From: DATBLE01 sp046734335
GTDB taxonomy: Bacteria > Actinomycetota > Thermoleophilia > Gaiellales > Gaiellaceae
Assembly: GCA_046734335.1 (NCBI GenBank)
Contig: JBKPRA010000018.1
Span: 17,524-81,523 of the forward strand
Length of the DNA: 64,000 nt
Reading direction: 5' to 3'
Notes under the pieces: generated by a model
What the model saw: the letters and a program-made list of their open reading frames with translations, nothing else
The model's database searches: none
Told to the model about the DNA's origin: nothing
Translations under genes and position numbers: made by a program
Part shown: piece by piece, positions 24,924 through 34,280 of the stretch
Numbering within the stretch: position 1 is the stretch's first letter
Layout of the letters: each line of letters opens with the position of its first letter

Positions 24924-26055
24924 CCTGGTCGAGTTCACGGGCCCGGCTCGACTCGACCGCCGGACGAAGCGCCTCGTCCACCGTCTGGGCGAGGACGACG
25001 TCGCGATCGTCGACCATGCCGATCTCGACCGTGTGACCGCCGAGGAGCTGCTCGAGACCGGCGTTCGCGTCGTCGTCAACGTGTCGGAGTCGCTGTCCGG
25101 CCGGTTTCCGAACATCGGGCCGCTCCTGCTCGTCCGCAGCGGCGTGACCCTGATCGACGTCGCCGGCTCGGACCTGTTCGACGAGGTCACCGAAGGCGAG
25201 CAGCTGACCGTGCGCGGCGCGAGCGTCTTCCGGAACGGGACGTGTCTCGCCCGCGGCCGTGCGCGTGAGGAGCGCGAGCTCGAGCGGGCCCTCTCCGACC
25301 AGCGCAGCCGGGTGACCGAGTCGCTGTCCGAGTTCGCGGAGAACACACTCGAGCATCTGCGGGCCGAGGGCAGCCTGCTCGTCGAGGGGATCGACTTCCC
25401 GCAGCTGAAGACGCGCTTCCGGGACCGCCATGCGCTGATCGTCGCCCGGGGCCCGGGCCACAAGCGTGACCTGCGGATCGTGCGGCCGTACGTCAGAGAC
25501 TTCAAGCCGGTGCTGGTGGGCGTCGACGGCGGCGCCGACGCGCTGATCGAGGCCGGCTACAAGCCGAACGTGATCGTCGGGGACATGGACTCGGTCTCCG
25601 ACGCCGCTCTGAAGAGCGGTGCCGAGCTGCTCGTGCACGCGTACCGCGGCAACGGGGACGCGCCCGGCGCAGCGCGCGCGCAGGCGCTGGGAGTGCCGTT
25701 CGAGGTCGTGCCCGCGATGGGCATCAGTGAGGACGTCGCGCTGATGCTCGCCTACGAGAAGGGCGCAGAGCTGATCGTCGCCGTCGGGACGCACTTCAAC
25801 CTGATCGAGTTCATGGAGCGGAACCGCGCCGGGATGTCGTCGACGTTCCTGACGCGCTTGCGCGTGGGTGAGATCCTCGTCGACGCGAAGGGCGTATCCC
25901 GGCTCGTCTCACGGCGGGTCGGCCTGTGGCCGCTGGTCGCGCTGGGGGTGACGGGCCTCGGCGCGATCGTGGTCGCCGTGATCGCCTCCCCGGGGGTCGA
26001 GCATCTGATCCAGCTGATCGTCCTGCGGGTCCGCGACTGGCTCGGCCTCGGCTGA
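24916..26055 (+). CDS. steA: Putative cytokinetic ring protein SteA
   Basis: A 379-residue protein of the actinobacterial SteA family (Rv1697-like). The bulk is a thiamin pyrophosphokinase-like fold with GVDGGADALIEAGYKPNVIVGDMDS, and a single transmembrane helix lies near the C-terminus (about 335-357). In corynebacteria SteA works with SteB in cell separation. It follows recN and precedes mctB in Actinobacteria, which is the arrangement here, separated only by the SRPBCC gene. Confidence 0.9.
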   Translation: MASLVEFTGPARLDRRTKRLVHRLGEDDVAIVDHADLDRVTAEELLETGVRVVVNVSESLSGRFPNIGPLLLVRSGVTLIDVAGSDLFDEVTEGEQLTVRGASVFRNGTCLARGRAREERELERALSDQRSRVTESLSEFAENTLEHLRAEGSLLVEGIDFPQLKTRFRDRHALIVARGPGHKRDLRIVRPYVRDFKPVLVGVDGGADALIEAGYKPNVIVGDMDSVSDAALKSGAELLVHAYRGNGDAPGAARAQALGVPFEVVPAMGISEDVALMLAYEKGAELIVAVGTHFNLIEFMERNRAGMSSTFLTRLRVGEILVDAKGVSRLVSRRVGLWPLVALGVTGLGAIVVAVIASPGVEHLIQLIVLRVRDWLGLG

Positions 26056-26058
26056 AGA

Positions 26059-26085
26059 CGCGGGAGAACCCATGGTTCTCCCGCG
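26059..26085 (+). terminator. Strong hairpin right after steA
   Basis: A perfect 12-bp stem (CGCGGGAGAACC with GGTTCTCCCGCG) around a CAT loop, starting four bases after the steA stop. There is no T-tract. It most likely ends the long efp/accBC-to-steA transcript. The arms resemble hairpins at 44063-44137 (see findings). Confidence 0.55.
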
Positions 26086-26140
26086 GGCCCTCACCTTCGC
26101 CTGCTCGCTCGCATCGCCTGCTGTCGGCCAACGGTTGTGT

Positions 26141-26167
26141 GCCGCGCCCGCACATGTCGGGCGCGGC
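26141..26167 (+). terminator. Second strong hairpin downstream of steA
   Basis: Ten-base perfect stem GCCGCGCCCG / CGGGCGCGGC with a seven-base loop. No T-tract follows. Between 26086 and 26289 I see no coding sequence with family features; this hairpin and the one at 26059 are the only clear structures. Confidence 0.35.
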
Positions 26168-26289
26168 GGCGAACAGCCGATCGACGAGCGCCGCTCCGTT
26201 TCTGCGCAGGACTCTCGTAACCCCGCGACAATCGCATCTGTGGGACCCGGGACCGCGCTGAGGCCGTCACAGCGCCGACGGCGGCGCCG

Positions 26290-26709
26290 GTGAAGGTCAC
26301 CGCCTCGCGCGAGCTGCTCGCCCCCCGGCCGGACGTCTGGGACTTCCTCGGCGAGCCGTTCCACCTCGCCGACTGGTGGCCCGGCATCGCGGGCGTCCAG
26401 CCGGACCGCCGGGGCTCGGCCGCCGGCGCCCGCTGGCAGGTGACCGCCGGCCACGAGCCGACGCTGCTGCGCCGGCCGGAGGCAAGCGGCACGGTGGTCG
26501 TGACCGCGTCCGACCGGCCCTCGCTCTTTGCCTTCCACCTGACCGGCGAAAAGCTCGACGTGCGTGTCGACCTGGAGGCCACCGCCCCCGACCGGACCCG
26601 CGCGACGATCACGGTCGAGGGGCCCTGGCTGATCGCCTTCCGCCGGACGCTGGCGCGAAGGGCGGCCGGTCGCCTGCATGCGCTGTGCCAGACTGCGGCG
26701 AGCATCTAA
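26290..26709 (+). CDS. SRPBCC-family protein
   Basis: A 139-residue START/Bet v 1-like protein (polyketide cyclase/dehydrase group). It opens with the usual strand and helix VTASRELLAPRPDVWDFLGEPFHLADWWPGI and ends with a long helix (LARRAAGRLHALCQT). Such domains bind hydrophobic ligands in a central cavity; the ligand is unknown. The GTG start is supported by the first beta strand beginning there. It is inserted between steA and mctB, which are adjacent in mycobacteria. Confidence 0.8.
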   Translation: MKVTASRELLAPRPDVWDFLGEPFHLADWWPGIAGVQPDRRGSAAGARWQVTAGHEPTLLRRPEASGTVVVTASDRPSLFAFHLTGEKLDVRVDLEATAPDRTRATITVEGPWLIAFRRTLARRAAGRLHALCQTAASI

Positions 26710-26765
26710 CCCGCCGCGCCGCCGGGCAAAGCCCGCCGGCGCGCGAAAGGCGGGCACTCTGACCC

Positions 26766-27656
26766 ATGTTCGATCTCCGCTACCACGTCGCCTCGCTCGC
26801 GGCCGTCTTTCTCGCCCTGATCATCGGGATCGTCGTCGGCGTGGGCATCTCCGGGAAGGGGTTCGTCTCCGACAGCGAGCGGTCGCTCTTCAACGAGCGG
26901 ATCGCCGACCTGAAGAGCCGCCTCGACTCGGCGACCAAGCGCAGCGCCGACCTGACCCGGTCACAGCGGGCCGCGCAGGCGTTCGTGGAGGACGCGTATC
27001 CGTCGTTGATGAACGGCCGCCTGACGGGAACGAACGTCGGCCTCGTGTTCGCGGGCAGGATCGACCGACGCGTCCGGTCGCTGGTCGAGCAGACGCTCGG
27101 CGACGCTGGAACGGGCCCTCCGCTCCGGGTTCGGGCGCTGAAGCTGCCGGTCGACGTGCCCGCGCTGCGGCGGGCCCTGAAAGGACGGCCCGCGCTGGCC
27201 GCACTGGCGAACCAGAGGAAAATCGGCGAGCTCGGCCGCCGGCTCGGGAGCGAGATGGTCTCCAAGCCGGACAGCGTCCTGTGGCAGGCGCTCTCCGCCG
27301 ATCTCGTCGAGGAGCGCGCAGGCAACGACTCCGCTCCCGCCGACGCCGTCGTCGTCGCGCGCAGCGTCCCGCCGCAGAGCGGTCCGACCTCCCGCTTTCT
27401 GGCGGGGTTCTACCGTGGGCTCGCGTCGGCGGGCGTTCCTGCGGTCGGGGTCGAGGTGACGAGGCCCGGGACATCGTCCGTCGACGCGTTTGCCAAGCAC
27501 GACCTGGCCACGGTGGACGACCTGGATTCGCAGTCCGGCCGGCTCGCGCTCGCGCTCCTGCTCGCGGGCGCGCTGCCGGGGCAGTACGGCGTGAAGAAGA
27601 CCGCGCAGGACGGTGTGCTGCCCGAGATCCCGCCTGCCGTTCCCGCGGGTGGCTGA
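26766..27656 (+). CDS. mctB: MctB-like copper transport/outer channel family protein
   Basis: A 296-residue protein of the MctB family (Rv1698-like). It has the hallmark N-terminus MFDLRYHVASLAAVFLALIIGIVVGVGI, a signal-anchor helix (about 8-30; longer stretch not copied), then a coiled-coil (about 40-75) and an alpha/beta domain. In M. tuberculosis MctB is linked to copper tolerance. Such a role outside mycolate-bearing bacteria is uncertain, since no outer membrane of that kind is implied here. The steA-mctB-pyrG order is conserved in Actinobacteria. Confidence 0.85.
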   Translation: MFDLRYHVASLAAVFLALIIGIVVGVGISGKGFVSDSERSLFNERIADLKSRLDSATKRSADLTRSQRAAQAFVEDAYPSLMNGRLTGTNVGLVFAGRIDRRVRSLVEQTLGDAGTGPPLRVRALKLPVDVPALRRALKGRPALAALANQRKIGELGRRLGSEMVSKPDSVLWQALSADLVEERAGNDSAPADAVVVARSVPPQSGPTSRFLAGFYRGLASAGVPAVGVEVTRPGTSSVDAFAKHDLATVDDLDSQSGRLALALLLAGALPGQYGVKKTAQDGVLPEIPPAVPAGG

Positions 27657-28857
27657 ACGCCTGTCGATCCTGATCGCCGCCCGCGACGAGGAGGTTCGGA
27701 TCGGGTCGGCGATCGAAGCCCTCCGCACGCAGTTCCCCGACGCCGACGTGATCGTCGCCGACGACGGCTCGCGCGACCGAACCGCTGCGACGGCCGAAGC
27801 GGCCGGCGCTCGGGTCCTGCGACTGCCGCGGCGCGGCAAGGGACAGGCACTGACGCTGGCCGAGCGGGCCGCGCCGGACGGCGCGCTGCTCCTCTGCGAC
27901 GCCGACCTGAGTGGCGATCTTGGGCCGCTGCTCGCCGGCGACGCCGATCTCGCCGTCGCCGCGTTCGCGGAGCGCCAGGGAGGCGGCTTCGGCCTGGTCA
28001 AGCGTACGGCCGCAGCGCTGATTCGGCTGGGCGCCGGGCGAGAGCTGCGGGAGCCGCTCTCGGGCCAGCGCGCGCTGACGCCGGCCGCACGACGAGCGTG
28101 CTTCCCGCTCGCTGCCGGCTTCGGCTGCGACGCCCGGATGACCCACGACGCTCTTCGAGCGAGCCTCACCGTGGAGGAGATCGAGCTCGCGCTGCGTCAT
28201 CGGGCAACCCGCCGTGACCTTCGCGGCTTCCTCCATCGCGCGCGGCAGCTGCGCGACGTACTCCTCGCGTTCGGGCCGGGCGCGACCAACCACCGCGGCC
28301 TCCGGCTCCCGCTGGTCGGCTGGATCGTGGGCGCGGTCGAGCCGCGCGTGTCGCCGGTCGCTGCCATCGGCCTCGCCGACGATCTTTTCGCCGGGCCGGA
28401 GCGCGGGGCCGCGGCTCACCTCCGGGCCGGGCGCACGACCGGTGTCCTCAAGCTCGTCGGCATCCCGCTCTTCGGCCTCCTCGCCACGCGCAGCGTCCGC
28501 GGCGCGCTGTTGATCGGCCTCGCCGCCAACGCGCTCAACCAGCTCGACACGAAGCCGGGGCGGGCACTCAAGGCCTACACACTGGCGGCGTTGCCTCTTC
28601 GGGCACCACTTCTGCCCGCCGTCATGCTCGCGCCTTACGATCTTCGGGAGATGGCGATGCTCGGGGACTCGGGGTCGAACGCGCTGGGGGCCATGCTAGG
28701 CTTGAGTTCCGTGAAGCGATTCACGGGGCAGGGGCAGTGGCTGGCGATCGGAGCGCTGGCGACCCTCAACCTCCTCGGTGAGCTCACCTCGGTCGGCAGG
28801 GCGATCGAACGGACGCCGGTGCTCCGCGACCTCGATGCCGCTGGGCGGCAGGCGTGA
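27649..28857 (+). CDS. GT2 glycosyltransferase fused to an MraY/WecA-like membrane domain
   Basis: A 402-residue two-part protein. Residues 1-about 200 are a GT-A family 2 glycosyltransferase (LSILIAARDEE, VIVADDGSRDRT at 34-45, LLCDADLSGD at 81-90, GKG at 63-65). Residues about 218-402 are hydrophobic and carry polyprenyl-phosphate phospho-sugar transferase motifs: LADDLFAG (242-249), NQLDTKPGRALK (297-308) and GDSGSNALG (339-347). The membrane part is shorter than full MraY/WecA (about 320). GTG start overlaps mctB, and the end overlaps pyrG by GTGA. A role in building a lipid-linked glycan is inferred. Confidence 0.8.
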   Translation: MAERLSILIAARDEEVRIGSAIEALRTQFPDADVIVADDGSRDRTAATAEAAGARVLRLPRRGKGQALTLAERAAPDGALLLCDADLSGDLGPLLAGDADLAVAAFAERQGGGFGLVKRTAAALIRLGAGRELREPLSGQRALTPAARRACFPLAAGFGCDARMTHDALRASLTVEEIELALRHRATRRDLRGFLHRARQLRDVLLAFGPGATNHRGLRLPLVGWIVGAVEPRVSPVAAIGLADDLFAGPERGAAAHLRAGRTTGVLKLVGIPLFGLLATRSVRGALLIGLAANALNQLDTKPGRALKAYTLAALPLRAPLLPAVMLAPYDLREMAMLGDSGSNALGAMLGLSSVKRFTGQGQWLAIGALATLNLLGELTSVGRAIERTPVLRDLDAAGRQA

Positions 28858-30494
28858 GCCAGACCACCAAGTACGTCTTCGTCACCGGCGGCGTCGTCTC
28901 GTCCCTCGGCAAGGGCATCACTGCCGCGTCGCTCGGCCGGCTGCTGAAGGCGCGCGGCCTGAAGGTCGACGTCCAGAAGTTCGATCCGTACCTGAACGTC
29001 GACCCGGGCACGATGAGCCCCTTTCAGCACGGCGAGGTCTTCGTCACCGAGGACGGCGCCGAAACCGACCTCGACATCGGCCACTACGAGCGCTTCCTCG
29101 ACCAGAACCTCGCGCGGAACGCCAACCACACGCAGGGTGGGATCTGGGACCGTGTCCTTCGCCGGGAGCGCAAAGGCGACTACCTCGGCAAGACCGTCCA
29201 GGTGATCCCGCACATCACCGACGAGATCAAGGACCGAATCCGGCGCTCGGCCGAGCAGTCGGACGCCGACGTGGTGATCAGCGAGATCGGCGGGACGGTC
29301 GGCGACATCGAGTCGTTGCCGTTCCTGGAGGCGATCCGCCAGTTCCGGCGCGAGGCCGGCGCGGAGAACGTCCTCTACGTCCACGTCACGCTCGTCCCGT
29401 ACGTCGATTCGGCGGGGGAGCTGAAGACCAAGCCGACGCAGCACTCCGTGAACGAGCTCCGGCGCATCGGTATCCACCCCGACGTCGTCGTCTGCCGCTC
29501 GCGCGATGTGATCTCCCCCGATGTGCGCGAGAAGATCGCGCTCTTCGCCGACGTCGAGCCGGACGACGTGATCGCGAACGAGGACGTCTCCGACGTCTAC
29601 CTCGTCCCGGCTGCGCTCCAGGCGCAGGGCATGGACGACCTCGTCTGCCGCAAGCTCGGGCTGCCCGACGGGCACGCCGACCTCGGCGAGTGGCTCGACC
29701 TGACCGAGCGGATCCAGCAACGCGAGGTCGAGGTGACGATCGGCCTCGTCGGCAAGTACGTGAAGCTGCACGACGCCTACCTCTCCGTACACGAGGCGCT
29801 CAAGCACGCGGGCATCCACCACGGCTGCCACATGCGCGTGCGCTGGGTCGACGCCGAAGGAATGTCGCTGGAAGAGGCGCTCCATGAGCTCGAAACCGTG
29901 GATGGGGTCCTGGTACCCGGCGGCTTCGGGTCGCGCGGCTGGGAAGGCAAGATCCTCGCCTGCCGCGTCGCGCGAGAGCATTCGATCCCCTACCTCGGGA
30001 TCTGCCTGGGCATGCACGTCGCGGTCTCGGAGTTCGCGCGCCACGTCGTCGGTCTCGAGGGCGCGAACTCGACCGAGATGGATCCCGAGACGCCGTTCCC
30101 CGTCATCGACCTGCTCCCCGAGCAGAAGGAGGTCGAGGACCTGGGCGGCACGATGCGCCTTGGCGCGCAGGCGGTCGAGATCGCCGCCGGGACGCGCACG
30201 CACGAGACGTACGGCGAGCCGGTCATCCACGAGCGCCACCGTCACCGCTACGAGGTGAACAACCACTACCGCCAGCAGATCGTCGACTCCGGCCTCGTCA
30301 TCTCGGGCACGTTCCAGGAGGGTCGGCTGGTCGAGATCGTGGAGTTGCCCGACCATCCCTGGTTCGTCGCCAGCCAGTTCCACCCGGAGTTCAAGTCGCG
30401 CCCGACCAGGCCGGCGCCGCTCTTCCGCGAGTTCGTCGGCGCCGCCCACGACCGCGCCCGCGCGAGATTGGGCGTCACCGCCGCGAGAAGCTGA
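28854..30494 (+). CDS. pyrG: CTP synthase
   Basis: A 546-residue glutamine-hydrolysing CTP synthase. N-terminal synthetase domain (TKYVFVTGGVVSSLGKGI, KFDPYLNVDPGTM) and C-terminal class I glutamine amidotransferase with catalytic Cys in LGICLGMH and the His/Glu pair in QFHPEF. Length and motifs are standard. GTGA overlap with the GT2/MraY fusion suggests joint expression; CTP is a precursor of nucleotide-sugars and lipids, which fits an envelope-related neighbourhood. Confidence 0.98.
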   Translation: MSQTTKYVFVTGGVVSSLGKGITAASLGRLLKARGLKVDVQKFDPYLNVDPGTMSPFQHGEVFVTEDGAETDLDIGHYERFLDQNLARNANHTQGGIWDRVLRRERKGDYLGKTVQVIPHITDEIKDRIRRSAEQSDADVVISEIGGTVGDIESLPFLEAIRQFRREAGAENVLYVHVTLVPYVDSAGELKTKPTQHSVNELRRIGIHPDVVVCRSRDVISPDVREKIALFADVEPDDVIANEDVSDVYLVPAALQAQGMDDLVCRKLGLPDGHADLGEWLDLTERIQQREVEVTIGLVGKYVKLHDAYLSVHEALKHAGIHHGCHMRVRWVDAEGMSLEEALHELETVDGVLVPGGFGSRGWEGKILACRVAREHSIPYLGICLGMHVAVSEFARHVVGLEGANSTEMDPETPFPVIDLLPEQKEVEDLGGTMRLGAQAVEIAAGTRTHETYGEPVIHERHRHRYEVNNHYRQQIVDSGLVISGTFQEGRLVEIVELPDHPWFVASQFHPEFKSRPTRPAPLFREFVGAAHDRARARLGVTAARS

Positions 30495-30511
30495 TCTAGC
30501 ATCGCCCCGCG

Positions 30512-31618
30512 ATGGGCGTGCTCGACCTCTTTCTCGACCTCGCCGCCCTGCCGACTCCGCCCGGCGAGGAACGGACGGTCGCCGACCGCGTCACCGCGGA
30601 GCTGCGCCGCCTCGGGCTCGAGGTCGTCGAGGACGGCGCGGGTGCGGAGATCGGCTCGAACGCCGGAAATCTGTACACGCGGCTGGAACCGACGGCGGAG
30701 GGGACGCCGCTCTTCCTCTGCTCGCACATGGACACGGTGCCGCCGACCGGCCCGATCGAGCCGGTCGTCGAGGACGGCGTCGTCAGGAACACGGGCGGGA
30801 CGATCCTCGGTGCGGACAACAAGTCCGCGGTCGTCGCGATGGTCGAGACCGCCCGGCGGGTGGTCGAGGAGCGAATCCCGCACGCGGGCCTCGAGCTCCT
30901 GTTCACGCCGAAGGAGGAAGTCGGCCTGCGCGGTGCTCAGGCGTTCGACTCCTCGCGGCTCCACGCCCGCGTGGGCTATGTGTACGACCAGGCCGGGCCG
31001 ATCGGCGAGGTGATCCTCGGCGCCCCGCACTCGATGATCATGGAGATCACCTTTGTCGGCCAGTCCGCCCACGCCGGCATGGCACCGGAGGAAGGGCGCT
31101 CTGCGATCGCTGCCGCCGGCCGTGCGATCGCCGACATGCGGCTCGGGCGGATCGACGAGGAGACCTCCGCCAACGTCGGCGTCATCCAGGGCGGCGTCGC
31201 TCGCAACATCGTCCCCGACCGCTGCATCCTGAACTGCGAGGCGCGGTCCCACGACGAGCGGAAGCTCGCAGACGCCGTCCAGGAGATGCTCGACGCGTGC
31301 TCGTTCGCCGCCTCCCTGGCCGGATGTGAGGTCGAAGCCGAGGTGACCCGCGGCTTCCACGGCTACCGCTTCGCGAAGGCAGACGAGCCGGTGAGGATCG
31401 CCGAGGCCGCGCTCCGCCGGACCGGGCACGAGCCCACCTATGCGCTCTCGGGCGGCGGGGCAGACGCCAACGTCTTCAACATGCGCGGCCTCGCGTGCCT
31501 GAACCTCGCGAACGGGATGGCCGAGATCCACACGCCGCAGGAGCACATCGCCGTCGCCGACCTCGAGGACATGGTGGAGGTCACGCTCGCCCTGCTGGCA
31601 GAGGCGCGTGGCGCTTAG
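30512..31618 (+). CDS. M20 family metallopeptidase, peptidase T-like
   Basis: A 368-residue di-zinc exopeptidase. Zinc/catalytic motifs are SHMDTVPP, GADNKSAV and TPKEEVGL, with the dimerisation (lid) domain about residues 175-290 and the final His in IHTPQEHI. It is closest to the peptidase T / M20.003-like group that removes N-terminal residues from di- or tripeptides. TAGCAT at 30497-30502 lies nine bases before the ATG. Confidence 0.88.
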   Translation: MGVLDLFLDLAALPTPPGEERTVADRVTAELRRLGLEVVEDGAGAEIGSNAGNLYTRLEPTAEGTPLFLCSHMDTVPPTGPIEPVVEDGVVRNTGGTILGADNKSAVVAMVETARRVVEERIPHAGLELLFTPKEEVGLRGAQAFDSSRLHARVGYVYDQAGPIGEVILGAPHSMIMEITFVGQSAHAGMAPEEGRSAIAAAGRAIADMRLGRIDEETSANVGVIQGGVARNIVPDRCILNCEARSHDERKLADAVQEMLDACSFAASLAGCEVEAEVTRGFHGYRFAKADEPVRIAEAALRRTGHEPTYALSGGGADANVFNMRGLACLNLANGMAEIHTPQEHIAVADLEDMVEVTLALLAEARGA

Positions 31619-32573
31619 CCTCCGCCGCGGCACGGTCACGGCGGTGCTGGAGCGCCAGGACGGTCTCGCGCGGATCGAGGTGGACGGGACGCCCTGTGTC
31701 GCGTATCCGCAGCTGACAGGCCCGGTCGCGCTCGGTGACGAGGTGGTGGTGAACACGCAGGCACGCGACCTCGCTCTCGGCTCCGGCGGCTTCGACGTCC
31801 TCTACCTGAACCTGACCCGCGGTCTCGGGCTCGGCGGCGAGCCGGACGCCCACGTGATGAAGCTGCCCTACACGCCGGGGCAGTTCGCCGCTCTACACGT
31901 CGAGGAACTGGAGGGGCTCGACGATTCCGTCCTCGGAGGCATGCCGGTCGTGTGCTGCTCGCTGCACAGCCAGGTCGCGCCCGTCTGCGCGGCGCTGACC
32001 CGGCTGCGGGTCGCATACGTGCAACTCCCGGGCGGCGCACTTCCGGTCGCGCTTTCCGACGCGATCCGCGTCCTCGAGGAGCGCGGCCTGGTCGGCCTCA
32101 CGGTGTCGGTCGGGGCGTGCTTCGGTGGTGATCTCGAGAGCGTTACTCCGTGGTCGGCGCTCGCGCACGTTCGGAGCCGAGGCTACGAGGTAGCCGTTGT
32201 CGCCATCGGCCCAGGCATCGTCGGAACCGCGTCGATGTACGGTCACGGCGGTCTCGCGGCGGTCGTTGCAGCGAACGCCGCGACGGCGTTGGGCGGCAGG
32301 CCGGTGGTGGTCGCTCGCGTCTCCGACGCAGATCGTCGAGAGCGCCACCGTGGGATCAGCCACCACACCGAGACGATCCTGAGGCTCTGTTTCGGCGAGG
32401 TGCTGGTCGCCGACGACGAACAGGGCCGGGGCTGGCAGCGCGCATGCGCAGGACTGCCGCTCTCGCACATGGGCCGCGGCCCGAACGAAGACCCCGCGTT
32501 CTTCGCTGCGGCGTTCGCGGCGGGGCGGCTCGCGCGCGGACTGGTCGTCCCGGCGGGAGCCCCGTCCGAGTGA
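31608..32573 (+). CDS. DUF3866 family protein
   Basis: A 321-residue protein of the actinobacterial DUF3866 family; function unknown. It opens with a beta-barrel-like part (RRGTVTAVLERQDGLARIEVDG, VALGDEVVVNT) followed by an alpha/beta region with conserved PGIVGTASMYGHGG and RISDxDxRxRHxGxSHH-type text (here RVSDADRRERHRGISHHT). The histidine cluster suggests a metal or phosphate site, which is inference. GTG overlaps the preceding peptidase by 11 bases. Confidence 0.85.
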   Translation: MALSLRRGTVTAVLERQDGLARIEVDGTPCVAYPQLTGPVALGDEVVVNTQARDLALGSGGFDVLYLNLTRGLGLGGEPDAHVMKLPYTPGQFAALHVEELEGLDDSVLGGMPVVCCSLHSQVAPVCAALTRLRVAYVQLPGGALPVALSDAIRVLEERGLVGLTVSVGACFGGDLESVTPWSALAHVRSRGYEVAVVAIGPGIVGTASMYGHGGLAAVVAANAATALGGRPVVVARVSDADRRERHRGISHHTETILRLCFGEVLVADDEQGRGWQRACAGLPLSHMGRGPNEDPAFFAAAFAAGRLARGLVVPAGAPSE

Positions 32574-32609
32574 GGCTCACATTCGACCGCGTTGCTACGC
32601 TCGGCCCGC

Positions 32610-33134
32610 GTGGTCGACCCCAGCGTGATCGGGACCGCACTGCCGCGCAGCGAGCGCGACATCCTCGTCCACGGCACCGCTGCGCAGGTCGAGTTCGAGA
32701 ACTCGGGGCCGCCGAACACCATCCAGTATCGCGGCTGGGGAGCAGTCGTCGTCGCGCAGGCCCAGCACGCATGGGTGCACCTGCCCATTCCGGTTCCGGT
32801 CGACATCCCCACCCCGGTCGCCGTCGGTGGCGCCACGCCGTTCTCCGACCTCGGTCGGCTCGTCCGACTGGAGGCGCACTACGAGGTGCCACCTGCAGGA
32901 GAGGTCCGCAATCTCCACCTCTGGGATGGAGGCAACCGGTTCTTCTTCTGGGACTTCCCGGACAAGCATCCGCCGGACCTCCAGATCGGCAGCACCGAGC
33001 TGAAGTGGCGCGGCAACCACGCGCTCGGCGAGAGCCTAGGGGTTTCGATCGGCGTGATCTTCCCGACCGCGATCGACTCGCCCGAGCCGCCGCCGAGCTT
33101 CACGCTGTTCTCTGCGCGCGCCCATCTCGAGTAG
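32610..33134 (+). CDS. Hypothetical beta-rich protein (possibly DUF6623-like)
   Basis: A 174-residue protein without signal peptide or membrane helix. Segments such as VHGTAAQVEFE, WVHLPIPVPVDIPTP, EVRNLHLWDGGNRFFFWDF and a final VSIGVIFP look like a beta-sandwich. The text resembles the uncharacterised DUF6623 group, but I hold that loosely. GTG at 32610 is chosen because TACGCT (32596-32601) lies eight bases upstream, whereas the next upstream start (TTG 32592) would lie before that box. Confidence 0.65.
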   Translation: MVDPSVIGTALPRSERDILVHGTAAQVEFENSGPPNTIQYRGWGAVVVAQAQHAWVHLPIPVPVDIPTPVAVGGATPFSDLGRLVRLEAHYEVPPAGEVRNLHLWDGGNRFFFWDFPDKHPPDLQIGSTELKWRGNHALGESLGVSIGVIFPTAIDSPEPPPSFTLFSARAHLE

Positions 33135-33167
33135 GCGCGGGCACGACCCGCTAAAGTCCGCGCGCCC

Positions 33168-34280
33168 GTGAAGATCGGCGTCGTCAAGGAGATCAAGCCG
33201 GACGAGTACCGCGTCGCCCTCACGCCCGCGGGTGCGCGGGAGCTGGTGCTGCGCGGGCACGAGGTGCTGGTCGAGGCTGGCGCAGGAGGAGGGAGCTCGA
33301 TCGCGGACCGACAGTACGAGGCGGTCGGTGCGCGGACGGCCGCCGCCGATGAGGTCTGGGCCGGCGCCGAGCTGCTGCTCAAGGTGAAGGAGCCGCTGCC
33401 GGAGGAGTATCCGCGCCTGCGCGAGGGCCAGATCCTCTTCACCTATCTTCATCTCGCTGCGAGCAAGGAGCTGACCGAGGCCCTCGTCGTAAGCGGGGCG
33501 ACCTGCGTCGCGTACGAGACCGTCGAGACTGCCGGCGGCGCGCTGCCGCTGCTCGCCCCGATGAGCGAGATCGCCGGCCGGCTCGCCGCCCAGGCAGGGG
33601 CGTACTTCCTGGAGAAGCCGCTGGGCGGCCGCGGCCTGCTGCTCGGCGGGGTGGCCGGCGTCGCGCCTGGCAGGGTACTGGTGATCGGCGGCGGGATCGT
33701 CGGTTACAACGCCGCCGTGATCGCGATCGGGCTGGGCGCGAACGTGACCATCCTCGAGCGCTCGATCGACCGGATGCGCCACCTCGACGAGATCCTCTCC
33801 GGCCGGGTCAGCCTGGTCATGTCGTCGTCACTGCAGATCGAGGAGTCGATCCGCGATGCCGATGTCGTCATCGGCGCCGTCCTGATTCCCGGCGCGAAGG
33901 CGCCAAAGCTGATCACCCGGCCGATGCTCGGCGAGATGAAAGAGGGCGCGGTGTTCTGCGACGTGGCGATCGACCAGGGCGGCTGCGCCGAGACGTCGAA
34001 GCCGACCACCCACACGGATCCCGTCTATGTCGTCGACGGCGTCACCCACTACTGCGTCGCGAACATGCCCGGCGCGGTTCCGATCACCTCGACGAAGGCG
34101 CTGACGAACGCGACGCTCCCGTACGTCGAGGCGATCGCAACCCACGGGCTGCTGGAGGCGGTGGCGATCGACCCCGGCCTCGCTCCCGGCGTGAACGTGC
34201 TGGAAGGCAGGATCACCTACGAGGCCGTCGCCGAGGCGCACGGCCTCCCATACACGCCGCTGTTCGAGGTGCTTGCCTAA
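33168..34280 (+). CDS. ald: Alanine dehydrogenase
   Basis: A 370-residue NAD-dependent enzyme interconverting alanine and pyruvate/ammonia. Family features: MKIGVVKEIKPDEYRVALTP at the N-terminus with the substrate Arg, LLKVKEPLPEE with the Lys, TYLHLAA with the catalytic His, the NAD loop IGGGIVGYNAA and the CDVAIDQGGC segment. TAAAGT at 33152-33157 lies ten bases before the GTG. Its stop overlaps the stop of the convergent small gene by four bases. Confidence 0.96.
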   Translation: MKIGVVKEIKPDEYRVALTPAGARELVLRGHEVLVEAGAGGGSSIADRQYEAVGARTAAADEVWAGAELLLKVKEPLPEEYPRLREGQILFTYLHLAASKELTEALVVSGATCVAYETVETAGGALPLLAPMSEIAGRLAAQAGAYFLEKPLGGRGLLLGGVAGVAPGRVLVIGGGIVGYNAAVIAIGLGANVTILERSIDRMRHLDEILSGRVSLVMSSSLQIEESIRDADVVIGAVLIPGAKAPKLITRPMLGEMKEGAVFCDVAIDQGGCAETSKPTTHTDPVYVVDGVTHYCVANMPGAVPITSTKALTNATLPYVEAIATHGLLEAVAIDPGLAPGVNVLEGRITYEAVAEAHGLPYTPLFEVLA

